DNA of 42,775 nt from Myxococcales bacterium (GTDB lineage Bacteria > Myxococcota_A > Polyangia > GCA-2747355): contig JAGQIK010000166.1 in NCBI GenBank assembly GCA_020431405.1, positions 1 through 42,775 on the forward strand, written 5' to 3'. The position numbers were made by a program, and so were the translations under genes. Shown here piece after piece: positions 8,432 to 16,114 of the stretch; position 1 is the first letter of the stretch, and the number at the start of each line of letters is the position of its first letter. The notes under the pieces were generated by a model that worked only from the letters and a program-made list of their open reading frames with translations, had not been told where the DNA came from and searched no databases.

Positions 8432-10417
8432 ATGCCTCCTCCTCGCGCCTGGCCAGCCGGGCGCCTCGGCGCCCTCAATCGACCAACTTATTCCTGCACG
8501 AGTCCTAGCGCATCGGGCCGCGACCCTGTTGACGAATCGGCCACACCGTTCAAAACAAAGGGGTTGTTTTCGCTCCTCTCCATCCCCTACGAGACGCCCG
8601 AGCCGCTTCGCGCGCGCTACGCCCATCTCGAGTCGCTGCCCGTCGAGCCCACGGCCGATGGCGGCGCGACCTTCGGCCCGGCGCGCTTGTGGCGCCGGCG
8701 CGGCGTCAACGTGCTGAGCCTCGCCGGCGACCGCTACGAGATGGCGTTTCAGCACGGCCGGCTGCTGCGCGACGAGATCGCCAGCGGAACGCTCGAAGCC
8801 GTCGGCGCGCTGGCGCGGCGCGGCATCGTCAACAGCGTCGGCGAGGGGCGGCTGGCGCGCATGCTGCGCTGGTACTGCGAGACGGCGCTCGCCGACCCGA
8901 TGCTGCGTCACGCCCTGCGCCGCGCGCGCCAGGTTGGCGACGAGTCGCCGCTCGATGGCTATGGTCTCGCGGCGGGCGCCGGCATCCCGGCGCGCACCGT
9001 GTTTCGCGCGCCGCTCGGCCCCGAGGTCGCGCAGCTGCTTTTGGGCAAGACGGCCGGCCGCATCGGCGGCGCGGACCCCAACATGTGCACCTCGTTTGTC
9101 GCGTGGGGCGCGCGCACGGCCAACGGCGAGCTGATCATCGGTCGCAACACCGACTACCCGCTCACCGGCTACTTCGACAAGCACCCCACGGTGATCTACT
9201 TCGCGCCCAACGACGGCGCCATGCGCTACATGACGGTCACCAGCGCGGGGGTTCACAACGCGGCCACCGGCGGGCTCAACGAGGCCGGCCTGTACCTCGC
9301 GATCCATACCGTGCCCACCACCAACGTCTCGGAGCGAGGGCTGCCGGTGTTGATGGTGGGCCAGCAGATCCTGCGCATGGCGCGCACGCTGCGCGAGGCC
9401 GAGTACTGGATCAAGCAGGCCACCCCCGCCGCTGGCTGGAACTTCCACGTCGTCAGCACGCGCGAACGGCGCGCCGCCACGTTCGAGCTGTGCGCCGAAA
9501 ACGCGCACGTGGTCTACAGCGAGGGCGAGTCGCACGTTACGACCAACCACTATCGCAGCGAGCGCATGCTGCCGCACCAGCTGCACGTCAACCGCACCAT
9601 CGAGACCGACACCAACGCGCGCATGGCGCGCTGCGCGCAGCTCATCGACGAGGCCGCGGGCAAGCTCGACGCCCGGCGCGCCGCGGCGATCCTCGGCGAC
9701 AAGCACGACCCGGAGAGCGGGCGCGTGCGCTTCGGGCCCAACTGCGTTTCGGCCTCGACGACGGTCTCGAGCTCGGTTTGGCTGCCCGAGAGCGGGCGCG
9801 TCTACGTCGCCAACGGGCGCGCGCCCGTCTCGCAGAACGAGTACGTCGAGGTGCCGACGCTCGACCGCTTGTGCGTCGAGACCTTCGCCGACGCGCCTTA
9901 CGAGGTCATCGACAACGACGTCGTGCGCCGCGACCACGCCGCGATGCTTGGCGCCGAGCAGGCCTATCAGCGCGCGCGCGAGCGCTTCGAGTACGAAAAC
10001 GACGCCGCCGCGGCGTGTGCGCTGATGCGGCGCTGCTTCGCCGAGCACGCCGACGACGCACATGACCCGGCGCTGCGCCTGCATCACGCGCTCTACGCGA
10101 TCCGCTGCGATCGACGCGACGAGGCGCGCGCGGCGCTCGACGCGATCCTCGCCGATCCGTGGGATGCGCAGCGCGCGCGCGTGGCCCGCTACCTGCGCGC
10201 GCGCCTCGCCGCCGACGCGGGCCAGCGCGAGGCGGCCCTCGCCGATCTCGCGCTGCTCGAGGCGGACGCGCAGCTCGACGGCGCGCTGCGCAAGGCCGTC
10301 GACAAGTGCGCGCGGCGGCTGCGCTGGCCGCTGGTGCGGCGCGTACGCCTGCGGCCCAACGACATCGCCCCGATGTCGTGGATGGCCGATGCCTTCCGCT
10401 ACACGGCGATCATCTAG
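8432..10417 (+). CDS. C45-type Ntn-hydrolase (acyltransferase/amidase-like)
   Basis: About 661 residues. The core resembles the C45/penicillin acyltransferase family. NMCTSFVAWGARTANGE begins at residue 217, and Cys219 is the expected N-terminal nucleophile after self-cleavage. It is followed by IIGRNTDYPL, a GVHNAATGGLNEAGLYLA segment and TTNHY, the usual order in this family. Before it lies a helical region with GDRYEMAFQHGRLLRDEI, also family-typical. The last 150 residues are helical and TPR-like (DEARAALDAILADPWDAQRAR). Members hydrolyse or form amide bonds; the substrate is unknown. The start is uncertain. ATG 8432 is the first plausible one and lacks a ribosome binding site; the recognisable domain starts near 8575, and a TTG at 8564 is another option. 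No signal peptide is obvious. Confidence 0.82.
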   Translation: MPPPRAWPAGRLGALNRPTYSCTSPSASGRDPVDESATPFKTKGLFSLLSIPYETPEPLRARYAHLESLPVEPTADGGATFGPARLWRRRGVNVLSLAGDRYEMAFQHGRLLRDEIASGTLEAVGALARRGIVNSVGEGRLARMLRWYCETALADPMLRHALRRARQVGDESPLDGYGLAAGAGIPARTVFRAPLGPEVAQLLLGKTAGRIGGADPNMCTSFVAWGARTANGELIIGRNTDYPLTGYFDKHPTVIYFAPNDGAMRYMTVTSAGVHNAATGGLNEAGLYLAIHTVPTTNVSERGLPVLMVGQQILRMARTLREAEYWIKQATPAAGWNFHVVSTRERRAATFELCAENAHVVYSEGESHVTTNHYRSERMLPHQLHVNRTIETDTNARMARCAQLIDEAAGKLDARRAAAILGDKHDPESGRVRFGPNCVSASTTVSSSVWLPESGRVYVANGRAPVSQNEYVEVPTLDRLCVETFADAPYEVIDNDVVRRDHAAMLGAEQAYQRARERFEYENDAAAACALMRRCFAEHADDAHDPALRLHHALYAIRCDRRDEARAALDAILADPWDAQRARVARYLRARLAADAGQREAALADLALLEADAQLDGALRKAVDKCARRLRWPLVRRVRLRPNDIAPMSWMADAFRYTAII

Positions 10418-10455
10418 CCACTAGTTCCCCCTCGATCTCGCCGCGCGGATCGCGC

Positions 10456-10461
10456 TAGGGT
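10456..10461 (+). promoter_or_regulatory. Candidate -10 box TAGGGT before the double VOC gene
   Basis: TAGGGT lies 52 bases before the ATG at 10514, whose strong ribosome binding site (GGAGGAGGAC) argues for a normal leader. No convincing -35 box is visible, so this is tentative. Confidence 0.3.
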
Positions 10462-10513
10462 GCCGGCGCCGGGCGCGGCAAACCCAAGTGATCGGATCGA
10501 GGAGGAGGACACG

Positions 10514-11299
10514 ATGAGCGAACGTACCGAGTACGCGGTTGGTGAGTTTTGCTGGGTCGATCTCATGGCGCACGACATGAAAGAAGCTCAGGCCTGGTAC
10601 TGCAAGCTGTTCGGCTGGGACGCCTCGCAGCAGGAGACCGACGGCCCCGCCTACGCGATCTTCACCTACAAGGGCAAGGCCGTGGCCGGCCTCGGTGAGG
10701 CCAACGCCGAAATGAAGCAGAACGGCGTGCCGCCGATGTGGAACAGCTACGTCAACGTCGCCGACTGCGCGGCGACCGAAGCCAAAGCCAAAGCACTTGG
10801 CGGAAGCGTGATGTTTCCGACCATGCAGGTGATGGACGCCGGCACGATGTGTTTCATCCAGGACCCGAGCGGCGCCGCGCTGGCGCTGTGGCAGGCCGGC
10901 AACCATATCGGCGCTGGCATCTGCAGCGAGGCCAACGCCTTCGCCTGGAATGAGCTCGCCACGCGCGATCTCGCCGGCTCGAAGAAGTTCTACAGCGAGC
11001 TTTTTGGCTGGCAGCTCGAGACGGCCGACATGGGCGAGATGAAGTACACGATGATCAAGAACGCCGACCGCAGCAACGGCGGCATGATCCAGATGGACGC
11101 GCAGTGGGAAGGCGTCCCGCCGCACTGGATGACCTACTTCTGGGTCGACGACGTCGACGCCAAGGCCAAGCAGGTCGAGCAGACGGGCGGCAAGGTCTGC
11201 GTGCCGCCGACGGACATCCCGGTGGGGCGCTTCTCGGTGGTCAACGACCCGCAGGGGGCGACGTTCACGCTCTTCAAAGGCAATCAGGCCCCGGGCTAG
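10514..11299 (+). CDS. Two-domain VOC (glyoxalase/dioxygenase fold) protein
   Basis: 261 residues made of two VOC modules, about residues 9-125 and 135-258. Each starts with a beta strand and a helix bearing AQAWYCKLFGWD or SKKFYSELFGWQ, and each ends with a FxVxxDPxGAxxxLxxG strand (MCFIQDPSGAALALWQAG and FSVVNDPQGATFTLFKG). This matches the Cfp30B-like double-VOC family seen in many actinobacteria and proteobacteria, whose reaction is mostly undefined. The start is fixed by GGAGGAGGAC four bases upstream; earlier in-frame starts lack this. Its stop is six bases from the converging stop of the coiled-coil gene. It is a cytosolic single-gene unit by context. Confidence 0.88.
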   Translation: MSERTEYAVGEFCWVDLMAHDMKEAQAWYCKLFGWDASQQETDGPAYAIFTYKGKAVAGLGEANAEMKQNGVPPMWNSYVNVADCAATEAKAKALGGSVMFPTMQVMDAGTMCFIQDPSGAALALWQAGNHIGAGICSEANAFAWNELATRDLAGSKKFYSELFGWQLETADMGEMKYTMIKNADRSNGGMIQMDAQWEGVPPHWMTYFWVDDVDAKAKQVEQTGGKVCVPPTDIPVGRFSVVNDPQGATFTLFKGNQAPG

Positions 11300-11304
11300 C
11301 CGCG

Positions 11305-11901
11305 CTAGCGCGCGCGCTCGATGGCACCGGCGTCCACCGTCACGGGGACGTCGGTGTCTTCCTTCCAGCCATCATCGACTTGCTTGCTGTCGCTGGGCTC
11401 GCTCTCGTCTCGGGGGCTTGGCGGCGGCGGCGGCGGCGGCGGCGCGGGCGCGGCCAGCGACTTCGAGCCGAGCAGCAGCACGCGCACCGAGTGCGTCTCT
11501 TCCTGGTCGGCGCGCAGCGACGCGATCTCCTCGCGCCGCTGAGCCAGCTCCTGCAGCAGCGACGCGATCTCGCGCTGCAGCGTCTTGACCTGGTTTTCGA
11601 GGGAGTGCTGCTTGGTGATGCCGTCCTCGATGATCGCCGCCACGTCGACGCGCATCGACTCGAGGGTGCGCTTGATGACCTGCACCACCAGCGCGATGTT
11701 GTCCGTTTCGGGCAGGTCGCGCATCAGCGCGATGGCGTCGTCGATGCCGTAGCTCGGCTTGGGTGGCTCGGGTGGCTTCGCCGGGGCCGTGGCGCGTTGC
11801 GGCGGCTTGGGCGCCGGCTCGGGCGCCGGCTCGGGGGTGGCGGCCGCCGGCTCGGGTGAGACCTCGTCGACGGTTGCACGTTTCTTGCGGAAGAAGCCCA
11901 T
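11305..11901 (-). CDS. Coiled-coil protein with YGIDDAI domain (paralogue B)
   Basis: 198 residues in four parts: a basic start (MGFFRKKR), a Pro/Ala/Glu linker at about 10-48, a globular segment starting SYGIDDAIALMRDLP near 50, and a heptad-rich coiled coil at about 95-135, then a Pro-rich tail. The middle is plainly paralogous to the upstream gene (SYGIDDAIELMRKMP). The two share TLES, V-x-V, DG-x-x-K and LQ-x-E-I/V positions and the A/S-D-x-x-E-T end of the coiled coil. No family name comes to mind. It starts two bases after the upstream stop, and the upstream gene's final GAGGAATAG supplies its ribosome binding site, so the pair is translationally coupled. No signal peptide or membrane segment is seen, so it is probably cytosolic and possibly hetero-oligomeric with its partner. 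Confidence 0.8.
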   Translation of the reverse strand: MGFFRKKRATVDEVSPEPAAATPEPAPEPAPKPPQRATAPAKPPEPPKPSYGIDDAIALMRDLPETDNIALVVQVIKRTLESMRVDVAAIIEDGITKQHSLENQVKTLQREIASLLQELAQRREEIASLRADQEETHSVRVLLLGSKSLAAPAPPPPPPPPSPRDESEPSDSKQVDDGWKEDTDVPVTVDAGAIERAR

Positions 11902-11903
11902 GA

Positions 11904-12356
11904 CTATTCCTCGTTGATCAGGCCGTCGATCGGCGAAACACGTGTGTCTGGAATGTCGTCGTGGTCTTCGTCTTTGGCGTCGCCGGCGGCGCCTTCGTTG
12001 CTCTGCTGGGCGAGCAACAGCCGCTCTTTGACCAGCGTCGTCTCGGCGATGTCAGCCTCGAGGTCGCGGATGCGATCGCGGCATCGCTGCACCTGTCCTT
12101 CGAGATCGCCGACTTCGCCTTGGAGATCCGAGATGCGCTTGGCGATGCGGTCGAGCTTGGCCTGGCCGTCGTCGAGCACCGAGCCGACGTTGACGCCGGC
12201 CGACTCGAGCGTGGTGCGCACCACGTTGACGACCATGTCGCTGTTCGAGCCGCCGCTCACCGGCATCTTGCGCATCAGCTCGATGGCGTCGTCGATGCCA
12301 TACGAGCGGTTGCCGGCGGAAGCGGAGGCCACGGGGCCGGTCAAGGTGTTGGCCAC
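11904..12356 (-). CDS. Coiled-coil protein with YGIDDAI domain (paralogue A)
   Basis: 150 residues starting at a GTG with a strong GGAGGAGGG eight bases upstream. Residues 18-70 form the shared domain (SYGIDDAIELMRKMP, VVNVVRTTLESAGVNVGSVLDDG). Residues about 70-115 are a coiled coil (LDRIAKRISDLQGEVGDLE and onward), and the tail is acidic (DAKDEDHDD). It is the first gene of a two-gene operon with its paralogue. The paralogue carries an extra basic Pro-rich N-terminus and a Pro-rich tail, so the two products are probably not interchangeable. I do not recognise the family. A structural or signalling adaptor is one possibility suggested only by the coiled coil. Confidence 0.8.
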   Translation of the reverse strand: MANTLTGPVASASAGNRSYGIDDAIELMRKMPVSGGSNSDMVVNVVRTTLESAGVNVGSVLDDGQAKLDRIAKRISDLQGEVGDLEGQVQRCRDRIRDLEADIAETTLVKERLLLAQQSNEGAAGDAKDEDHDDIPDTRVSPIDGLINEE

Positions 12357-12436
12357 AGGCGATCCCTCCTCCGTGCACCTTCAGGTACACGGCCGAGGAT
12401 ATCGAACCGGCGGTGGTCGCGTCGACGCTTATCGGA

Positions 12437-13849
12437 TCAAGGTGCGGCCGATGCGGTGGCGTCCAGACATAGACCTACCTGCGTCGCGGACGTGACGAGC
12501 GAGCCGTCGAGCGCGCGACACTGCGCGCCGAAGATGGCACAAGTCAGCGCCGTGTTGTTGTAAGGCCATAGGATGTGTTGGCCGTTGCACTGCACGGCGT
12601 CACCCCACTGGCACACGGGCGCGTTGGCCACCGGCACACCGTTGAGGCTGAGCTGGCTCCAGTCGCGACACTCGTAGTCGCCGTATTTGTCGCCGCCGGC
12701 GACGCTGCCGAGCCCGCGACAGCTGTTGGCTTGGCTGGGGTTGCACGTGGCGAGACAGCGACCGCCGGCGTAGGTTGCCACGCAGGTCGACGCGCCCGAG
12801 CACTTGAACTCGGGCAGGAACAGACAGCCGTCGATGACGCAGTAGCCGTTGCGTGAGTGCTCTTCGCAGAGGCCGAGCGTGCAGCGGCCGCCGTCGCAGC
12901 GCCCGCTGCAGCACTGCGAGTCATCGACGCACAGCGCGCCGAAGGGCTTGCGCAGCACGGCGTTGTCGACGGGCAGCTCGCAGTGGCCGTTGGCGGGGCA
13001 GTCCTGGTCGGCCTTGCAGGGCGAGCCGACTTGCTGCGTGCCCGAGCTCAGCCGCGGCAAGCACAGCCCGCTCGTCTTGTCGCAGCGGCCTGGCTTGACG
13101 CAGCGACCTTGCTTGCCGCCGACGACGAAGGGCAGACAGCTCGAGCCGACCTGACAGCCGTTGCTTCCACCGGCGCCGACGAGGCACTGCTGGCCCGTCT
13201 GCTCGGGGCAGTCGTTGTCGCTGAGGCAGGCAGGAACGCCGCAGAAGGCCTGATCGACGCGCGAGACGCTGAAGCGGTTGGTGCGTGGATCGCACGCCGT
13301 GCCTTTGGGGCACGGGTTGGCCACGTGAAGCGCCGGCTTGCACTTGCGCATGCAGACGTTGACGGTGCCGCCTTTGCGATCGCCGTTGCGCACGGTGGCG
13401 CAGGCCAGCGACGCGACATCGGGGCAGCTGTCTTCGTTGACCAGCGGCGTCGAGAGGTTGTCGGGCGTGCAGGCGCAGCCGCACACGCCGACGTTGCTGT
13501 TGGGATCGGTGAAGACACACGTGTTGCCGAAGCAGTGGCCGTCCACTTTGCACGGCAGGCCGGCCACCGCGAGGCAGCCCTTGGTCGGCGGCGGCGGCGG
13601 TGGCAGCGTGTCGGGCGCCGGCGGCTTCAGGTCGGGGAACGGCAAGAGGTCGGGCACGCCCCAGTCGGGTCGATCGGGCGGCCACGGCAGATCGGGCACT
13701 GGGCGATCGGGGATGTCGACGTGATCGGGCGCGGGCTCGCCGTCGGGTATGTCGGGCCCGGTGTCACCAGCGTGCAGCGGATTGCGCGTGGTGCAGGCCG
13801 TGGTGAAGAGCAGGGCGACGGCGATCAGGGCGATGGGTCTGCTTGCCAT
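12437..13849 (-). CDS. Cys-rich surface lipoprotein with Pro-rich stalk
   Basis: 470 residues. The signal peptide ends in a lipobox-like LLFTTAC (Cys19). Residues about 25-90 form a Pro/Asp stalk (DIPDRPVPDLPWPPDRPD). The rest holds well over thirty Cys in short EGF/Dickkopf-like modules, such as CLSDNDCPEQTGQQC, CKADQDCPANGHC and CVDDSQCCSGRCDGGRC. These match the 'C-x-x-D-x-D-C' pattern common in myxobacterial secreted proteins. Such modules are disulfide-stabilised; their role is unknown, with binding or adhesion the usual guess. The ATG lies seven bases after a TATCTC box with no ribosome binding site, so the mRNA is probably leaderless. The spacer before the downstream coiled-coil gene (12357-12436) shows nothing else. 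Confidence 0.85.
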   Translation of the reverse strand: MASRPIALIAVALLFTTACTTRNPLHAGDTGPDIPDGEPAPDHVDIPDRPVPDLPWPPDRPDWGVPDLLPFPDLKPPAPDTLPPPPPPTKGCLAVAGLPCKVDGHCFGNTCVFTDPNSNVGVCGCACTPDNLSTPLVNEDSCPDVASLACATVRNGDRKGGTVNVCMRKCKPALHVANPCPKGTACDPRTNRFSVSRVDQAFCGVPACLSDNDCPEQTGQQCLVGAGGSNGCQVGSSCLPFVVGGKQGRCVKPGRCDKTSGLCLPRLSSGTQQVGSPCKADQDCPANGHCELPVDNAVLRKPFGALCVDDSQCCSGRCDGGRCTLGLCEEHSRNGYCVIDGCLFLPEFKCSGASTCVATYAGGRCLATCNPSQANSCRGLGSVAGGDKYGDYECRDWSQLSLNGVPVANAPVCQWGDAVQCNGQHILWPYNNTALTCAIFGAQCRALDGSLVTSATQVGLCLDATASAAP

Positions 13850-13856
13850 GGGCGTC

Positions 13857-13862
13857 GAGATA
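13857..13862 (-). promoter_or_regulatory. Candidate -10 box TATCTC, leaderless promoter
   Basis: On the minus strand, TATCTC ends seven bases before the ATG at 13849, and no Shine-Dalgarno sequence lies between. This fits a transcript starting at the start codon. Confidence 0.4.
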
Positions 13863-13963
13863 GCAAGGGCAGCGCCAGACGTAAGTCGTCGTGATCACCG
13901 GCGGGCATGTGTCATTTTGTGCCGACGTGATCGGTGTGTGTGGCACATCTCGTGCCCTCGCGG

Positions 13964-15124
13964 CTACTTGAGGGCGCCCAGGCCGGCCGTGTTGGCGGGG
14001 TCTGCCCAGTAGAGCGTTCTGCCGGTGCCGGCCTCGCAGGTGAGATCAGCGGTAGAGCGCCAGCCCGGTTTGAAATACCAGATCGCTTGGGCGAAGGCGG
14101 CCGTGAGCTGCTGCAGGTTCTGCGCTTGGGCGACGATCTCGGCTTCGCTGCGGGCGGCGGCTTCGATGATCAGCTCGCCGAAGAGGCCGCTCAGTCGCTC
14201 GTGCTGGTAGCCCTGATACCAGGGGCTGTCACCGATGGTGATCTTCGGTTTGGGCGGCGGCGTGTTCGCGATGTCGCCGCCCGTGCCCGACGTCCACTCG
14301 AGCACGTCGATGGGCGCCAGCGAGGGCAGGTCGGAGTAGAACGTGTAGGTCTTGGAGCCGTTGCTGTTGCGCACGACGCGCAGCGCCTGCGTGCGCCAGA
14401 CGTCGTAGACGACGTCTTTGGAGGTCTGAAACCCAGCGCGGGTGTCGAAGTAGTCGCCGCCGGAGGGGGCCGCGATCTCCCAGCGGTGCGTCGTGCCGGT
14501 GTTGTTGGCGACCTTGGGATACGGGTGGCCGCCGACGTACTGCGCGCTCGGTGTGAAGCCGCCGTCGCCCTGCGCCCACCAGAGCGTGACGTAGTAGCCC
14601 GTCTGCGCGCGCTGCTTGACGCGCCACATGTACGTGACGCCGGCATTGTTGGGGCCCGCGAAGGGCAGGCCGTGCGTGTGCGGATCGTCGAACTGCAGCG
14701 CGACGAAGGGGGCCGTCTTGTCGGCGCCGCTGACGTTGCTGGGGAAGTCGAGCGCGAAGCGCGTCGTCGAGCCGCTGTCGACGGAGCTGTCCGCGGCGGG
14801 CGGCGTGGTGGTGTCGACGGAGCTGTCCGCGGCGGGCGGCGTGGTGGTGTCGGCGGAGCTGTCCGCGGTGGGCGGCGTGTTGCTGTCGACCGCGGCGTCG
14901 GCGCTCGGTGGCGTGCTGTTGTCGCGCGCCGCGTCGCCGGCCTTGCTGTCGCCGGCCGCGTCGGCAGCGTTGCTGTCGCCAGCCGTGTCGAGTGGCGCGC
15001 CGGAGTCAGCACGGCTCGCGGTGGCGTCGCCTTGCCCAGACGGGCCGTGAAGCTCGCCTGGGCTGCAGGCTGCGCAGCAAAGCAGCGCGAGCGGGATGGC
15101 GATAACGCGCGAAGGGATCCGCAC
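13964..15124 (-). CDS. Lipoprotein with repeat linker and beta-rich domain
   Basis: 386 residues starting at a GTG. The lipobox region is LALLCCAACSPGE. Residues about 25-125 are a low-complexity Asp/Ala/Ser/Thr/Pro linker containing near-perfect 12-residue repeats (TTTPPAADSSVD). From about 128 there is a globular domain rich in Trp, Tyr and beta strands (WRVKQRAQTGYYVTLWWAQGD, KTYTFYSDLPSLAPIDVLEW) that reads like a jelly-roll or concanavalin-like surface domain; I cannot assign a family. The last 60 residues are more helical. A TACACT box six bases upstream and no ribosome binding site suggest a leaderless mRNA. It follows the gene at 15155-15928 by 30 bases on the same strand. Confidence 0.8.
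   Translation of the reverse strand: MRIPSRVIAIPLALLCCAACSPGELHGPSGQGDATASRADSGAPLDTAGDSNAADAAGDSKAGDAARDNSTPPSADAAVDSNTPPTADSSADTTTPPAADSSVDTTTPPAADSSVDSGSTTRFALDFPSNVSGADKTAPFVALQFDDPHTHGLPFAGPNNAGVTYMWRVKQRAQTGYYVTLWWAQGDGGFTPSAQYVGGHPYPKVANNTGTTHRWEIAAPSGGDYFDTRAGFQTSKDVVYDVWRTQALRVVRNSNGSKTYTFYSDLPSLAPIDVLEWTSGTGGDIANTPPPKPKITIGDSPWYQGYQHERLSGLFGELIIEAAARSEAEIVAQAQNLQQLTAAFAQAIWYFKPGWRSTADLTCEAGTGRTLYWADPANTAGLGALK
14777..14884. repeat. 36-bp tandem repeat, three copies, in a lipoprotein linker
   Basis: Three consecutive 36-bp units begin at 14777, 14813 and 14849. The first two are almost identical, the third has a few changes, and a more degraded fourth runs to about 14920. Each encodes 12 linker residues. 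Near-identity at silent positions points to recent slippage or unequal exchange. There are no spacers, so it is not a CRISPR array. Confidence 0.85.
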
Positions 15125-15130
15125 GCAGCC

Positions 15131-15136
15131 AGTGTA
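15131..15136 (-). promoter_or_regulatory. Candidate -10 box TACACT, leaderless promoter
   Basis: On the minus strand, TACACT ends six bases before the GTG start at 15124. The gap GGCTGC has no Shine-Dalgarno match. The box lies in the 30-base gap between two lipoprotein genes, so the downstream gene has its own promoter despite the close spacing. Confidence 0.45.
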
Positions 15137-15154
15137 ACAAAGACCCGCGTCGGG

Positions 15155-15928
15155 CTAGTCGCAGATGCCTTCGAAGCCGAAGTAGGCGTTGGCCGTCTTC
15201 TCGGCCTCGACGCTGACCGTTTTGCTGGTCTCGCCGCTGAAGCACTGGTTGGAGAGCTCGACCACCACCTGGTAGCTGCCGACGGCCACATCGCTGAAGC
15301 TGAAGCTGCCGTTTTCGCCCGAGACGGTGCTCGCCACTTGCTCGCTGCCGCTCATCAGCTTGACCTTCTGCGCGGCGATGGGCTGCTCGGTGCTGTTTTC
15401 GAAGAGCGTGCCGCTGATCGACCCGGTGGGGCCTTGCGGCGCCTTCTTGGCTTTGACCACCAGCGCGTAGGTTCCGAAGGTGTCGATGGCCGTCTCGACG
15501 CGTCCGTCGCTGTCGACGATGGTGGAGCGATCGAGCGGCGACCAGCCGGTCTCGCCGTCGCCGGAGTAGAGGCGGTAGATGCGGTAGGTCTTGTCGGTGA
15601 GATCCTGCTCGGGGTCGATGCGGATCGTCGCGCCCTTGGCCAGCTGGGTGCCGGCCGGCTCGATGATCATCACGCGCACGGCGTCGTCGAGCTGCGGCAG
15701 ATCGGCGCTGATGTCTTTGAGCGTGAGCTTGACCTCGAGATCTTCGGCGAGGCTCTGGGCCGGGATCGCGACCTCGGACTTGTTGGTGCCGGTGAGCTTG
15801 ACCGAGCCGCCGCTGGCGGCGTTGATGATCTCGGAGCTGATGGCGGTGCCCGAGCCGCAGGCGCCGAAGGCGAAGGCGGTGGCGGTGGCGAGCACGAGAG
15901 CGGCGAGGCGGCAGCGTTTGCGAAGCAT
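15155..15928 (-). CDS. Lipoprotein with carboxypeptidase-regulatory-like (Ig-fold) domain
   Basis: 257 residues. The signal peptide ends FAFGACGSG. The first half (SGGSVKLTGTNKSEVAIPAQSLAEDLEVKLT and on) resembles a ZU5-like or 'stalk' beta domain built around a conserved Ala/Pro-x-x-x-Leu turn; this is tentative. The second half, from about residue 165 (GSISGTLFENSTEQPIAAQK), is a good match to a carboxypeptidase-regulatory-like domain: GxV/L strand, GxFxFxxVxxGxYxV turn (GSFSFSDVAVGSYQV), ending YFGFEGICD. Two Cys near the end may form a disulfide. The start is fixed by GGGAGGAC about six bases upstream. It is probably a surface structural or binding lipoprotein. Confidence 0.85.
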   Translation of the reverse strand: MLRKRCRLAALVLATATAFAFGACGSGTAISSEIINAASGGSVKLTGTNKSEVAIPAQSLAEDLEVKLTLKDISADLPQLDDAVRVMIIEPAGTQLAKGATIRIDPEQDLTDKTYRIYRLYSGDGETGWSPLDRSTIVDSDGRVETAIDTFGTYALVVKAKKAPQGPTGSISGTLFENSTEQPIAAQKVKLMSGSEQVASTVSGENGSFSFSDVAVGSYQVVVELSNQCFSGETSKTVSVEAEKTANAYFGFEGICD

Positions 15929-16067
15929 GGAAGAGTCCTCCCTGGAGGTAAGCGGGTTGTTCTGGCGCGCCGCCATTTGCACGCGCGGGGCCAGCTGCCA
16001 CGGGGCAGCGATTACGGGCAGATCGCGCCGTGCGGTGCGCGCGTGTGCCGACATGTCCGCCATGCTG

Positions 16068-16081
16068 GGCCGCGCGCGGCC
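16068..16081. other. 14-bp G+C palindrome in an intergenic spacer
   Basis: GGCCGCGCGCGGCC is a perfect palindrome located 34 bases past the stop of the metalloprotease gene on the minus strand. It could form the stem of a 3'-end structure but has no T-tract, and G+C palindromes arise easily at this base composition. Nothing else is evident in the 15929-16114 spacer. Confidence 0.2.
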
Positions 16082-16114
16082 ACAGAAAACTGACGTGCGA
16101 GCGGCGCGCCGGCG

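Noticed and set aside
7532-10087. An 851-residue minus-strand open frame
   Set aside because: It runs antisense to the C45 hydrolase and out of frame across the lipoprotein gene, with Arg/Ala-biased composition and no motif. Long open antisense frames are expected at this G+C content.
13918-13947. TGTGCC/GGCACA hairpin as a terminator of the lipoprotein gene ending at 13964
   Set aside because: The stem is only six base pairs and no T-tract follows in the right direction.
14777-14920. Possible CRISPR array
   Set aside because: Units are contiguous without spacers, in frame and encode a lipoprotein linker; no cas genes are nearby.
13934-16093. A 719-residue plus-strand open frame
   Set aside because: It is antisense to two lipoproteins; its VRGGRRGGV-type repeats are only the antisense reading of the 36-bp linker repeat.
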